Position numbers and translations under genes: made by a program
The notes under the pieces: generated by a model
Told to the model about the DNA's origin: nothing
Seen by the model: the letters and a program-made list of their open reading frames with translations, nothing else
The model's database searches: none
Origin: CAZADS01 sp964483985
GTDB lineage: Bacteria; Pseudomonadota; Alphaproteobacteria; Thalassobaculales; Thalassobaculaceae
DNA: 60,722 nucleotides
NCBI GenBank assembly: GCA_964483985.1
Contig: CAZADS010000068.1
Location: forward strand, 1 to 60,722
Direction of reading: 5' to 3'
Shown here: positions 45,391 to 53,916 of the stretch, piece by piece
Position numbering within the stretch: position 1 is the first letter of the stretch
Layout of the letters: each line of letters starts with the position of its first letter

Positions 45391-46431
45391 ATGTTTGCTA
45401 ATCTTCTTGGAATGCTCTCGGCCGATATGGCAATCGATCTAGGGACAGCCAATACACTGGTTTATGTTAAAGGGCGCGGAATAGTTCTTAACGAGCCATC
45501 TGTTGTAGCAATAGCGACGGTCCGAGCAAAGAAACAAGTATTGGCCGTGGGAGAGGAAGCTAAGCAGATGTTAGGTAGAACTCCCGGGAACATTCAGGCG
45601 ATAAGACCGCTGAGGGATGGAGTAATAGCGGATTTTGAGGTTGCGGAGGAGATGATTAAACATTTTATACGCAAGGTTCATAATCGGCGTAGTTTTGCTA
45701 ATCCTCAGGTGATTATTTGTGTCCCATCTGGGTCCACAGCTGTAGAACGACGGGCTATTCAAGAATCGGCTGAAAGTGCTGGTGCTCGACGGGTTTTTCT
45801 AATAGAGGAGCCAATGGCTGCTGCTATAGGAGCTAACCTGCCTGTCACTGAACCCACAGGTTCGATGGTGGTCGATATTGGCGGAGGAACAACAGAAGTG
45901 GCTGTGTTATCGCTTGGAGGGATTGTTTACTCTCGTTCGGTTCGAGTGGGTGGCGATCAGATGGATGAAGCTATAATTGCTTATATTCGACGCAACCATA
46001 ATTTGCTTGTCGGAGAAGGTAGTGCGGAACGTATAAAAAAAGAAGTAGGATCAGCTTTTGCACTAGACGATGGAATTGGTCTAACTTTCGAAATAAAAGG
46101 TCGGGATTTAATGAATGGTGTTCCCAAAGAACTACTTATTGACCAAAATCAGATTGCTGAAAGTTTAGCAGAGCCAGTCAGCCAAATTGTTGAAGCCGTT
46201 AAAGTAGCATTAGAACAAACTCCGCCAGAATTGGCTGCCGATATTGTTGATAAAGGGATAGTTTTAACGGGGGGAGGCGCTTTGCTCGGTAACATGGATT
46301 ACGTTCTTCGACATTCTACGGGCCTGCCAGTATCCATCGCCGATGATCCGTTGTCATGTGTGGCATTGGGTACGGGGCGATGTTTAGAAGAAATGAAAGT
46401 GCTAAGAAACGTATTAATTGGCGCGTATTAA
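45391..46431 (+). CDS. mreB: Rod-shape determining protein MreB
   Basis: A 346-residue bacterial actin that positions lateral cell-wall synthesis. Actin-fold nucleotide motifs are present: DLGTANTLVYVKGRGIVLNEPSVVA (phosphate 1), VDIGGGTTEVAVLSLGG (phosphate 2) and TGGGALLGNMD (adenosine). The N-terminal MFANLLGMLSADMAID includes the membrane-associating hydrophobic start. Length is standard. It is first gene of mreB-mreC-mreD-mrdA-rodA. The 259 bp upstream are gene-free and must contain the operon promoter. Confidence 0.97.
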   Translation: MFANLLGMLSADMAIDLGTANTLVYVKGRGIVLNEPSVVAIATVRAKKQVLAVGEEAKQMLGRTPGNIQAIRPLRDGVIADFEVAEEMIKHFIRKVHNRRSFANPQVIICVPSGSTAVERRAIQESAESAGARRVFLIEEPMAAAIGANLPVTEPTGSMVVDIGGGTTEVAVLSLGGIVYSRSVRVGGDQMDEAIIAYIRRNHNLLVGEGSAERIKKEVGSAFALDDGIGLTFEIKGRDLMNGVPKELLIDQNQIAESLAEPVSQIVEAVKVALEQTPPELAADIVDKGIVLTGGGALLGNMDYVLRHSTGLPVSIADDPLSCVALGTGRCLEEMKVLRNVLIGAY

Positions 46432-46476
46432 ATAATTCCTCTTTCTGCATATTTTAGTGATTAACAGGAGCGTGGT

Positions 46477-47334
46477 TTGCGAAGGCCTGCAACATTTTCC
46501 AAAGTGGCACAGCCAGTCCGATCATATTGGCATCGCTTCGCATTTGGTGTTCTGATAATCGGCGCTTTTTCCATAATGCTTTTGGGAAAACTTGATATCG
46601 TTCTTATGGAGAGATTCCGAATAGCGATTACGGACGCGACTATACCAATTCTGGAAATTCTTTCCCAGCCTTCTCAAAAATTAGGGGGTATAAAAAATTC
46701 TATTCAAGATTTTCATGAATTGCACATCGAACTTGAAAATTTAAGAAAAGAAAACCAAAACCTTCTTAAAATGAAGTATCTTGCTAAGAATTTGCAGGCG
46801 GAAAACAGAGCTTTACGGAGATTGAATCAATTTGTGCCGCTTCCGTCGCCGAACTTTGTATCTGGCCGTGTTGTAGCTAATTCGGGAGGCGCTTTTGTAA
46901 GAAATGTATTGATAAACATGGGACGAGAGCAGGGGGTTCGACGAGGGCTTGCGGTGATGTCGGATATCGGATTGGTTGGTGTTGTTGTGGAAGTAGGAAG
47001 GTTATTCGCCAGAGTTTTACTCGTGACTGATTTAAACTCTCAAATACCTGTCCTTGTCCAAAATACCCGAGACCCTGGGATTTTATCTGGTGACAATTCC
47101 AATCGACCTCGACTGAAATTTCTTCCACAAAATGCGTACGTTTCTACAGGGGATATAATTGTTACCTCTGGAGAGGGGGGTGTTTTGCCCGTCGGTATAC
47201 CAGTTGGCACAATAACTGCCGTCAGTGAAGCCGGAATAAGAGTTAAACCTCTAGTAGATTGGGATCACTTAGAATACGTAAGAGTAATAGACTATCGTTT
47301 ACGAGGAGCTTTAGATTTTCAAACAACAAAGTAA
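46477..47334 (+). CDS. mreC: Rod-shape determining protein MreC
   Basis: A 285-residue bitopic protein. A cytoplasmic start is followed by the membrane helix FAFGVLIIGAFSIMLLGKL, then a coiled coil (about 70-115, ELHIELENLRKENQNLLKMKYL) and a periplasmic beta-rich domain (GRVVANSGGAFVRNVLINMGREQGVRRGLAVMSDIGLVGVVVEVG). It links MreB to the periplasmic synthases. The start is TTG 46477, with ACAGGAG 6 nt upstream. Confidence 0.93.
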   Translation: MRRPATFSKVAQPVRSYWHRFAFGVLIIGAFSIMLLGKLDIVLMERFRIAITDATIPILEILSQPSQKLGGIKNSIQDFHELHIELENLRKENQNLLKMKYLAKNLQAENRALRRLNQFVPLPSPNFVSGRVVANSGGAFVRNVLINMGREQGVRRGLAVMSDIGLVGVVVEVGRLFARVLLVTDLNSQIPVLVQNTRDPGILSGDNSNRPRLKFLPQNAYVSTGDIIVTSGEGGVLPVGIPVGTITAVSEAGIRVKPLVDWDHLEYVRVIDYRLRGALDFQTTK

Positions 47335-47348
47335 GGTCGTCTTCAGTA

Positions 47349-47858
47349 ATGTGGAAAGATTTGGGGCAAAATTTAGATCGTTGGGCGCGGCAATTGGCCC
47401 CATGTTGTGTTTTGTTTATACTGGTTTTAGTTGGTGTACTTCCCTTTGGTATTCCTTTTATGCCCGAAATTATGCCAATGCTAACCATGATCGCTATTTT
47501 TTATTGGACTGTTTATAGACCGGATTTAATCCCACCCGTTTTTATTTTCTTCATTGGCTTGATTCAAGACGTTTTAGTCGGAAGCTTGTTAGGGATGAAT
47601 GCCTTAGCTTTGTTACTAGTTTATGGGATAACACTGACCCAACGTCAGGTTTTTCTTAGTAAACCGTTTTCCGTCACGTGGTTGGGATTCATCGTAATTT
47701 CAGGGGGGGCCTTTTTAATGATGTGGTGTTTAACTGGTATTTTGAACATCAACATAATTTTAAATCCCGTGATACTCTTCCAATTTTTACTAACTATTTT
47801 CCTCTTTCCCTTGTCTGTTTGGCTGTTCGTGCGCATGCATAGGTACGTCGTTCGTTAG
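47349..47858 (+). CDS. mreD: Rod-shape determining protein MreD
   Basis: A 169-residue membrane protein with about five hydrophobic segments, the smallest and least conserved Mre subunit. Segments such as MLTMIAIFYWTVYRPDLIPPVFIFFIGLIQDVLVGSLLGMNALALLLVYGI contain the family's W-x-x-x-RPDLIPP and G-x-x-x-D patterns. ATG 47349 starts 14 nt after the mreC stop; a longer frame from 47259 would overlap mreC by 76 nt and is not supported. It lies 10 nt before mrdA. Confidence 0.88.
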   Translation: MWKDLGQNLDRWARQLAPCCVLFILVLVGVLPFGIPFMPEIMPMLTMIAIFYWTVYRPDLIPPVFIFFIGLIQDVLVGSLLGMNALALLLVYGITLTQRQVFLSKPFSVTWLGFIVISGGAFLMMWCLTGILNINIILNPVILFQFLLTIFLFPLSVWLFVRMHRYVVR

Positions 47859-47868
47859 GTAGGACAAC

Positions 47869-49857
47869 ATGCGCCCTCCCACAGAGCCTGTAAATCAAAG
47901 AATATTTAGTAGACGAGCGTTACTGCTTGCCGGAAGTAAACTAATTCTTTTTAGCGCATTAGGCATTCGACTTCACTATCTTCAGGTTGTTGAGGCTAAT
48001 CGATATCGTACGCTTTCGGAAGAAAATCAGTTTAATTTTGAGATTCTTCCCCCAGTAAGAGGAAGAATTTTTGACCGAAACGGGACGGTCCTGGCAGACA
48101 ATAAAGATAATTTTCGCATCGAGATAGTCTCTGAACAAACGAAAGATATTGGGAAAACGCTGCTTTTGTTAAAGAGATTGGTAAATGTTGAAAATTGGGA
48201 TATGCAAAGAGTTCTGCGGGATATTGAACGTAAAAGGGGTTTCGTGCCGGTAACCGTTTTAGAGGATCTCTCTCGGAACGATATTTCCAAGGTTGCCATA
48301 AATATGTCCTATTTACCTGGAATCAAGATTGAAGTGGGGCAGTCTAGATACTATCCGTTTGGTGACAAGGCGGTCCACTTGACGGGTTACGTGGCAGCGG
48401 TTTCTGAAACCGAATTGACTGGGGACCCGGTATTAGAGTTACCGGGGTTTCAAATTGGAAAGAGCGGGGCAGAGCGCTTTTATGACTTAAAAATGCGAGG
48501 GAAACCTGGCCAACGGCAGGTTGAAGTTAATGCTTTAGGAAGAATTATTAGAAAACTGCCGGGAAGTGAAGGAAAGTCGGGTAAGGATGTATCTATTAGT
48601 ATAGATATTAGACTTCAAAAATATGTTACGGAAAGGTTAGCGCGAGGTCGTTGCAATGCGTTATCAGTAGATGATCCAAGAATAAGGTCGTTACTAGGGC
48701 GGGGTCAGCGGCTACCTCAAGGCATTAGTCCTATAAATGGCATAGTGAATGTCACAGAAAATAACAAACTTGCGCCGCCAGAAAGTGGTGCCGCAGTAGT
48801 GATGGATATTTACAAAGGTGATGTGTTAGCGATGGCCTCTACTCCTGGATTCGATCCCAACGTTTTTACCGATGGGCTAAGTCCTAGGGATTGGGAACAG
48901 CTTCTCTCTAATCCTCGTTCTCCAATGACCAATAAAGCGATTTCTGGTCAATATGCTCCTGGATCTACATTGAAAATGATTGTTTGCCTGGCCGCCTTGG
49001 AGGCTGGGATAGCGAGTTCAAGTACTAAAGTTTTCTGTCCTGGATATAGGGACCTTGGATCTTCTCGGTTCCACTGTTGGAGAAAGTATGGGCACGGTCA
49101 ACTAGATATGATCGGCGCTATCGAGCAAAGTTGCGATGTTTACATGTATGAAATGGCAAGCCGACTGGGAGTTGAACGTATAGGTAGGATGGCTAGACGA
49201 TTTGGGTTAGGAGAAAAATTAGGGCTGGAGTTGCCAGGGGAACGACCGGGTTTTATTCCTACTCGAGCTTGGAAACGGGCTGCTCTCGGAGAAAGTTGGC
49301 AAAAGGGTGAAACATTAATTACAAGTATTGGGCAAGGGTTTCTTCTCTGTACTCCAATCCAATTGGTAACGATGATGGCCCGACTTGTTAATGGAGGGCA
49401 AGCCGTTATCCCACAACTATCAAACAATCCTGCGTCGAAATCGGCTCGATTTGAGGCGATGCAATTAAATCCTCAACATTTATCAGTAGTAATAAAAGGC
49501 ATGGACCGAGTGATTAACGGTGAGTTGGGTACCGCTAGGAAAGTTTACAGACAAAAAGATATGCATCTTCTCGGAGGTAAGAGTGGTTCTGTACAAGTTA
49601 AGCGAATTAGTCGCTTGGAAAGATTAAAAGGCAAAGTGAAGAATGAAGACCGGCCGTGGAAGGATCGCGATCATGCTATGTTCGTGGCTTTTGCTCCTCT
49701 TAACGCGCCAAAATATGCTACTGCAGTGGTTGTGGAGCATGGAGGTGGTGGGAGTTCTATGGCTGGTCCAATAGCGCGCGATGTTTTATTGGAAGCGATG
49801 CGTCTTGATCCCACTAGTGGTGGGCACGATTTACCGCGGAACAGGATTTGGAAATGA
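47869..49857 (+). CDS. mrdA: Penicillin-binding protein 2 (elongasome transpeptidase)
   Basis: A 662-residue class B PBP that cross-links lateral-wall peptidoglycan with RodA. One N-terminal membrane helix (about 17-38) is followed by the dimerisation domain PPVRGRIFDRNGTVLADN. Transpeptidase motifs are STLK (Ser366-Lys369), SCD (421-423) and KSG (571-573). Between SIDIRLQKYVTERL and ESGAAVVMD sits an unusual ~47-residue insertion (about 258-304) that includes LSVDDPRIRSLLGRGQRLPQ. The motifs are intact, so the enzyme should be active. Its stop overlaps the rodA start. Confidence 0.95.
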   Translation: MRPPTEPVNQRIFSRRALLLAGSKLILFSALGIRLHYLQVVEANRYRTLSEENQFNFEILPPVRGRIFDRNGTVLADNKDNFRIEIVSEQTKDIGKTLLLLKRLVNVENWDMQRVLRDIERKRGFVPVTVLEDLSRNDISKVAINMSYLPGIKIEVGQSRYYPFGDKAVHLTGYVAAVSETELTGDPVLELPGFQIGKSGAERFYDLKMRGKPGQRQVEVNALGRIIRKLPGSEGKSGKDVSISIDIRLQKYVTERLARGRCNALSVDDPRIRSLLGRGQRLPQGISPINGIVNVTENNKLAPPESGAAVVMDIYKGDVLAMASTPGFDPNVFTDGLSPRDWEQLLSNPRSPMTNKAISGQYAPGSTLKMIVCLAALEAGIASSSTKVFCPGYRDLGSSRFHCWRKYGHGQLDMIGAIEQSCDVYMYEMASRLGVERIGRMARRFGLGEKLGLELPGERPGFIPTRAWKRAALGESWQKGETLITSIGQGFLLCTPIQLVTMMARLVNGGQAVIPQLSNNPASKSARFEAMQLNPQHLSVVIKGMDRVINGELGTARKVYRQKDMHLLGGKSGSVQVKRISRLERLKGKVKNEDRPWKDRDHAMFVAFAPLNAPKYATAVVVEHGGGGSSMAGPIARDVLLEAMRLDPTSGGHDLPRNRIWK

Positions 49858-51014
49858 TTTTTCAATCGGGGCGGCCAGAGTATGCTAGTAGTCCTAAGCT
49901 CACAATCACTTGGAAACTTAGTCAACTTAACTGGTCGTTAATTGTGTTAGTGACGATGGCTGTTGCTGTTGGGTTATCTATGCTTTATTCGGCTGCCGGT
50001 GGAGATTGGCATCCGTGGGCTCACCGTCATTTATTGCGTTACGGAATAGGGTTAACCCTAGCCATTGGGATAGCACTAGTAGATCTCCGTTTGTTGATGC
50101 GCTTATCTTATTTAGCTTACGCGATTGTTCTATGTCTCCTCGCAATGGTTGAAATAGTGGGGGAGATAGGTATGGGAGCGCAACGGTGGGTTGATCTTGG
50201 ATTAATCCAGTTGCAGCCATCAGAACTGATGAAATTCGCTCTGGTTTTAGCTCTTGCCCGATATTTTCATGGTCGTACTTTTGACGAAGTTGGAAGACCA
50301 CTGCAACTTCTTTTACCCTTAGGAATGGTTATAGCTCCCGTAATCTTGGTAATGCGGCAGCCCGATTTAGGAACAGCGGTCATGATTTTATTGGGGGGAG
50401 CAGTAATGTTTTTTCTGGCTGGGGTCCGTATATGGATATTTGCCACTTTAATTCTTTTAGGCATTGCTTTGGTACCTATCGCTTGGCAGTTCCTACTTGA
50501 ATATCAGAAAAACAGGGTCCTTACATTTCTCAATCCAGAAAGCGATCCCCTAGGCGCCGGTTATCATATTTTACAATCGAAAATTGCGTTAGGTTCGGGA
50601 GGGCTGATGGGAAAGGGATTTTTACAGGGTTCGCAGAGTCACTTAAATTTTTTACCAGAAAAACAGACAGACTTTATTTTTACTATGTTTGCAGAGGAGT
50701 TTGGTTTAATCGGTGGATTAGGAATTATAATTCTATTTGTGCTTATCATAGGATATGGCATCGCTGTTAGTCTGATGATCCAAAGTCAGTTTGGGCGGCT
50801 TTTATCATTGGGAATGACGACGACTTTATTTTTATATGTTTTCATAAACATTGCTATGGTGATGGGATTGATTCCGGTTGTTGGAGTTCCTCTGCCATTT
50901 ATTTCTTATGGTGGCACTGCTTTACTTTCCGCTATGGCAGCCATCGGGTTGATTATGTGTGCTTATATCCATCGGGATATCCAAATCAATAGGAGAGGCG
51001 TAGAAGAAAATTAA
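49854..51014 (+). CDS. rodA: Peptidoglycan glycosyltransferase RodA
   Basis: A 386-residue SEDS-family polymerase with about ten membrane helices that makes glycan strands for the elongasome together with PBP2. Family signatures are GAQRWVDLGLIQLQPSELMKFALVLALARYFH, VILVMRQPDLGTAVMILLGGAVMFFLAG and HLNFLPEKQTDFIFTMFAEEFGLIGG, then GVPLPFISYGGTALLSAMAAIGLI. ATG 49854 overlaps the mrdA TGA by 4 nt and is 7 nt from AGGA; a TTG at 49848 is the alternative. It is last gene of the rod-shape operon. Confidence 0.96.
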   Translation: MIFQSGRPEYASSPKLTITWKLSQLNWSLIVLVTMAVAVGLSMLYSAAGGDWHPWAHRHLLRYGIGLTLAIGIALVDLRLLMRLSYLAYAIVLCLLAMVEIVGEIGMGAQRWVDLGLIQLQPSELMKFALVLALARYFHGRTFDEVGRPLQLLLPLGMVIAPVILVMRQPDLGTAVMILLGGAVMFFLAGVRIWIFATLILLGIALVPIAWQFLLEYQKNRVLTFLNPESDPLGAGYHILQSKIALGSGGLMGKGFLQGSQSHLNFLPEKQTDFIFTMFAEEFGLIGGLGIIILFVLIIGYGIAVSLMIQSQFGRLLSLGMTTTLFLYVFINIAMVMGLIPVVGVPLPFISYGGTALLSAMAAIGLIMCAYIHRDIQINRRGVEEN

Positions 51015-51087
51015 TTTTTTAGGAATTAAATTTTATTCAGGCTTGCGTTAATCGGCGTAATGTCATATCACCCGGTCAATAAGAAAT

Positions 51088-51163
<76 letters not shown>

Positions 51164-51350
51164 ATTTTCCTCCATATAAACAATGAATTATACTGATAGC
51201 AAAACATTGTTGTTTGGTATTTAGAAAATTGGGTCACAAAAAGAGAATTCTAACTTATTTCTTGGGTAATAACACTCCTGAAAATAAATATAGATATTTA
51301 TAACGCTTGGCTGTATGTTCGCCGGTTGGCAAAATCGCAGTGGATTTTAA

Positions 51351-51602
51351 ATGACTAAAAAGCCTTTAACAGAAATTCAAACCGCAGGCCTTCGTCTTGC
51401 TGCAGCAATTACAGCTGAGTTACAAGAAATTGGAGAAGATCTGGACGTCCCAGTCTCAATACTCATAGAAGACCTAGTGCCGCATCAACCGTTTATAGTG
51501 GCACAAATGTGGACTGAAGATCGTGGTCTCTATAACTCAGTGACGGAGAAAACGAGAGAAGTTGTTTTGATGCATACGAAGCCGCAACCAATCTTACATT
51601 AA
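51351..51602 (+). CDS. Small hypothetical protein (83 aa)
   Basis: An 83-residue acidic protein, soluble, with no signal peptide or membrane helix. Its first half (IQTAGLRLAAAITAELQEIGEDLDVPVSILIEDLV) looks helical and the second half mixed. I do not recognise a family. Codon use and amino-acid composition look like a real gene, but the ribosome-binding site is weak (GTGGA about 10 nt before the ATG). It stands alone 190 bp after tRNA-Lys, at the edge of a degenerate stretch. Confidence 0.5.
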   Translation: MTKKPLTEIQTAGLRLAAAITAELQEIGEDLDVPVSILIEDLVPHQPFIVAQMWTEDRGLYNSVTEKTREVVLMHTKPQPILH

Positions 51603-52249
51603 AAAAGTTTCGGTCATCCAAAAAGACCCGAGAAAACCTAACTTCATCCCGTTAACCATCGCTTTTAAACCTCAGTAACAATACGAAACGCAGGCGATTT
51701 ATATTGGTTTGCCAATTGAACACCGCTAGTTTGTTTAAAAAACAACGAAGGCTTACAAATCAAGCAATGTTGAAAACTGTGAACCATGAGAGACCGTCAG
51801 AATTCCGACTGATCGCTTCATTTTGGTTAAAATATCCCTGAAAACTCATTAAACTATCCTTAGGGATTGAGACAAAGAAAGATAAAAGACGTCGCCAGCG
51901 ATTACTGGAAAAGAAACTAGCAGCAGATTTTCTGAGCATTCAAGAAAGAAGACGCCGCTATGGATTAGTGAAATAGAAGCTGCTAGAAGATTCCTTGAGC
52001 ATTCAAGAAAACGAAAAATAGGTAGTTCATATTAAGCCAAAATGAATTTTGCTAAGTAATCCTCTCAACTGGCAATGGATCTATCACTCCAGGGTGCCCC
52101 CCCTTAGCCATCTTTAACTATACGCATATCGACCAGCCAATAGTAGATGCTAACCCAAAATATTGGCCATCTTTAGTATATATCGTTCTATGCCGTTTGC
52201 CATTGAGGTGGCTAAGTCATCTTGGTTGTGTGGCTAATAGTTTATTCTG
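51603..52249. other. Gene-poor 647-bp stretch with decayed coding traces
   Basis: No intact gene. A 71-codon plus-strand frame at 52197-52412 is the antisense shadow of the broken GFA gene. Near 51842-52022 a basic, ATG-less frame (reading ...RRRQRLLEKKLAADFLSIQERRRRYGLVK, stop, KLLEDSLSIQENEK) contains an imperfect repeat described separately. The rest shows no RNA gene or strong hairpin. Confidence 0.5.
51914..52010. repeat. Imperfect 63-nt tandem repeat
   Basis: The 15-mer TGAGCATTCAAGAAA occurs exactly at 51933-51947 and 51996-52010, 63 nt (21 codons) apart. The 20 nt before each copy are also similar (GAAACTAGCAGCAGATTTTC and GAAGCTGCTAGAAGATTCCT). In one frame this gives FLSIQE and SLSIQE, separated by a stop codon, suggesting a decayed repeat-containing coding sequence. 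Confidence 0.75.
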
Positions 52250-52658
52250 TTACCATCTTCCTTTTGGTAAAGCCTCGCATCCTTCCGGAAACTCAAACCA
52301 GCTCTGCGCACTGTTGGTCCAAATATGGCTTTCAGGGTTGAACCAACTTGTATCGTCTAATGTTCCCGGTCTTATAGCAACAATATCCGGAAACCGTTCT
52401 AGCTCACCATAGATAGGGTTACCGCACTTTGGACAAAATGTGATGTCACACTTTGACCGCTATCAGACACTCTGACGTAAGTCGTGACTTGGCCATTGAG
52501 AAAAAACTATCTTTGTTCACAATCATAGTTAGCCCAAAAGCACTCCCTGAACGTTTTTGGCACTCGCTGCAATGACAGGCATGAACGGTTTGAGGGGAAC
52601 CGGTGAATTCATATTCAACTGCTCCACACTGACATCGCCCTTTGTGAATATCTGTCAT
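52250..52658 (-). pseudogene. GFA-family (glutathione-dependent formaldehyde-activating-like) protein, frameshifted
   Basis: Reads as a small zinc-binding GFA-domain protein in three pieces. Frame 1 from ATG 52658 (good GGGAG upstream) gives MTDIHKGRCQCGAVEYEF and ACHCSECQKRSGSAFG, up to about LTSE. Frame 2 gives VSDSGQSVTSHF. Frame 3 gives FCPKCGNPIYGELERF through to EALPKGRW and a stop at 52250. The zinc cysteines (CxCG, CxC..C, CPKCG) all survive, so the gene was recently intact. Two single-base deletions explain the breaks, near 52477-52483 and in a run of four T/A near 52435-52440. Either decay or assembly error is possible. Confidence 0.8.
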
Positions 52659-52728
52659 GTTATATTCTCCCATTTCATTTTTCGAGGGAAACTGCATGAA
52701 GGTAAAAAAGATAACCACACCGATTATT

Positions 52729-53435
52729 TTACAACAGTAAATAGGTTCTAGGAATGTTTTTGGCTTTTATGAAAGCCCGCGCCTCGTGTGGGGATGGATA
52801 ATTGAAACCTTCAGGTATAAATCCAATAGAATTTTTAAATGCTTTTTCTGCACTTTCTAGGTCACACGCCTTGAGATAAACGCCGCCAATATTGTTTAAA
52901 ACAGTACAGTAGTCAGGAGATGACTTTAATGCTAGATAGGTTTGGTGGGGATCTGTATAAAGCGTTTTGGATCCATCCTCTAATTTTATACTCTCAGACT
53001 GAATTGCCTCGTTGACAATTATCTCTTGTGCCCTGATGTAGCTTAGGAGAGATTCTCGAAAATTATTTATAATTTTATAAGTTAAGCCGAGAGAGTTAGG
53101 AAGCGCAAATTTTTGAGGAGTTTTGTCTATACCCGTTTGCAGAGCAACTACAGCCTTATCAAATTCTTTAGCAGCTTGATTTGCAATACCTAGCGCTAAA
53201 TAGATACTTCCCCTAAAGCCATCGTCCACAGCAGGATCGTCTAAAAGCTGTTCTGATTTTACCAGTAATGCTATGGCTTCGGGTAATTGCCCATTAAATC
53301 GATAACACTGCCCAAGCATGTAGTGAAGCGAACAATCTCCCGGTTCTTCCTCAACTAGATCAAAAAAAGACGAATGGCTGAATCAAATTGCGAATTCTGC
53401 ATTAAACCGACTGCTTCGTCCCTTTTATCTATCAT
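52729..53435 (-). pseudogene. TPR-repeat protein with a frameshift in a homopolymer
   Basis: From ATG 53435 the frame reads MIDKRDEAVGLMQNSQFDSAIRLF and stops after a run of seven A (53362-53368 on the plus strand). Adding one base restores FFDLVEEEPGDCSLHYMLGQCYRFNGQLPEAIALL, continuous with the 196-codon frame starting at 53319. The restored protein of about 235 residues has roughly five tetratricopeptide repeats (e.g. GSIYLALGIANQAAKEFDKAVVALQTGI, NNIGGVYLKACDLESAEKAFKNSIGFIP). If the run is a sequencing error the gene is intact; otherwise translation could start at 53319. Partner and role are unknown. Confidence 0.75.
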
Positions 53436-53916
53436 AGATAGTCACATCAAATTTTCGCTACAAAGTAGTCCACCATGGTAGAGCATCCTCAAACGTTGTC
53501 CATGCGGGGTTAGGATACACTCTTTAAAGAAAGCACTAAAGTCACGACCTATCAGTCTATCAACGAGTTCTTCTTCTTAGACAAATCGTGGTTTTTAATT
53601 CATCTCAAATTGATGACACAGTGCATGCTATTTTTATATCGGTTGGTAGTAAACGTTTTAAAACAAGCGAAGAATATTTGGTCCAACTCTTTTCACTGTG
53701 CTAAATGGATTCCAGCCTATAAACGTTGCCGCGCTTGGCTGGGCTAGGGGGGATGTTATGGCGGTCATCCTTCCCCCAGACTGAACTATGTTAAAAAATA
53801 TATGAGGTTCACATTGAATACTTTTTGCAAGAGGTAATTGATGGGGTTCCATTAATCCCTAATTCCGATTTTTAAATAGAGAAATGAGTATGAAAACGAT
53901 TCCACTCACTGCCATG
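53436..53916. other. 481-bp gap with an orphan coding fragment
   Basis: On the minus strand, 53576-53442 is open for 44 codons (EEELVDRLIGRDFSAFFK...LLCSENLM) with protein-like composition but no start codon. It ends 7 nt before the TPR gene start, as an upstream operon partner would. A second minus frame, 53852-53658 (64 codons, AGGGA before its ATG), is possible but resembles nothing I know. I read the stretch as remnants of a decayed gene or genes. Confidence 0.45.

Noticed and set aside
53658..53852. 64-codon minus-strand frame (MEPHQLPLAKS...)
   Set aside because: It has a plausible AGGGA before its ATG but no recognisable family and lies in a decayed region. Kept only as a note in the gap description.
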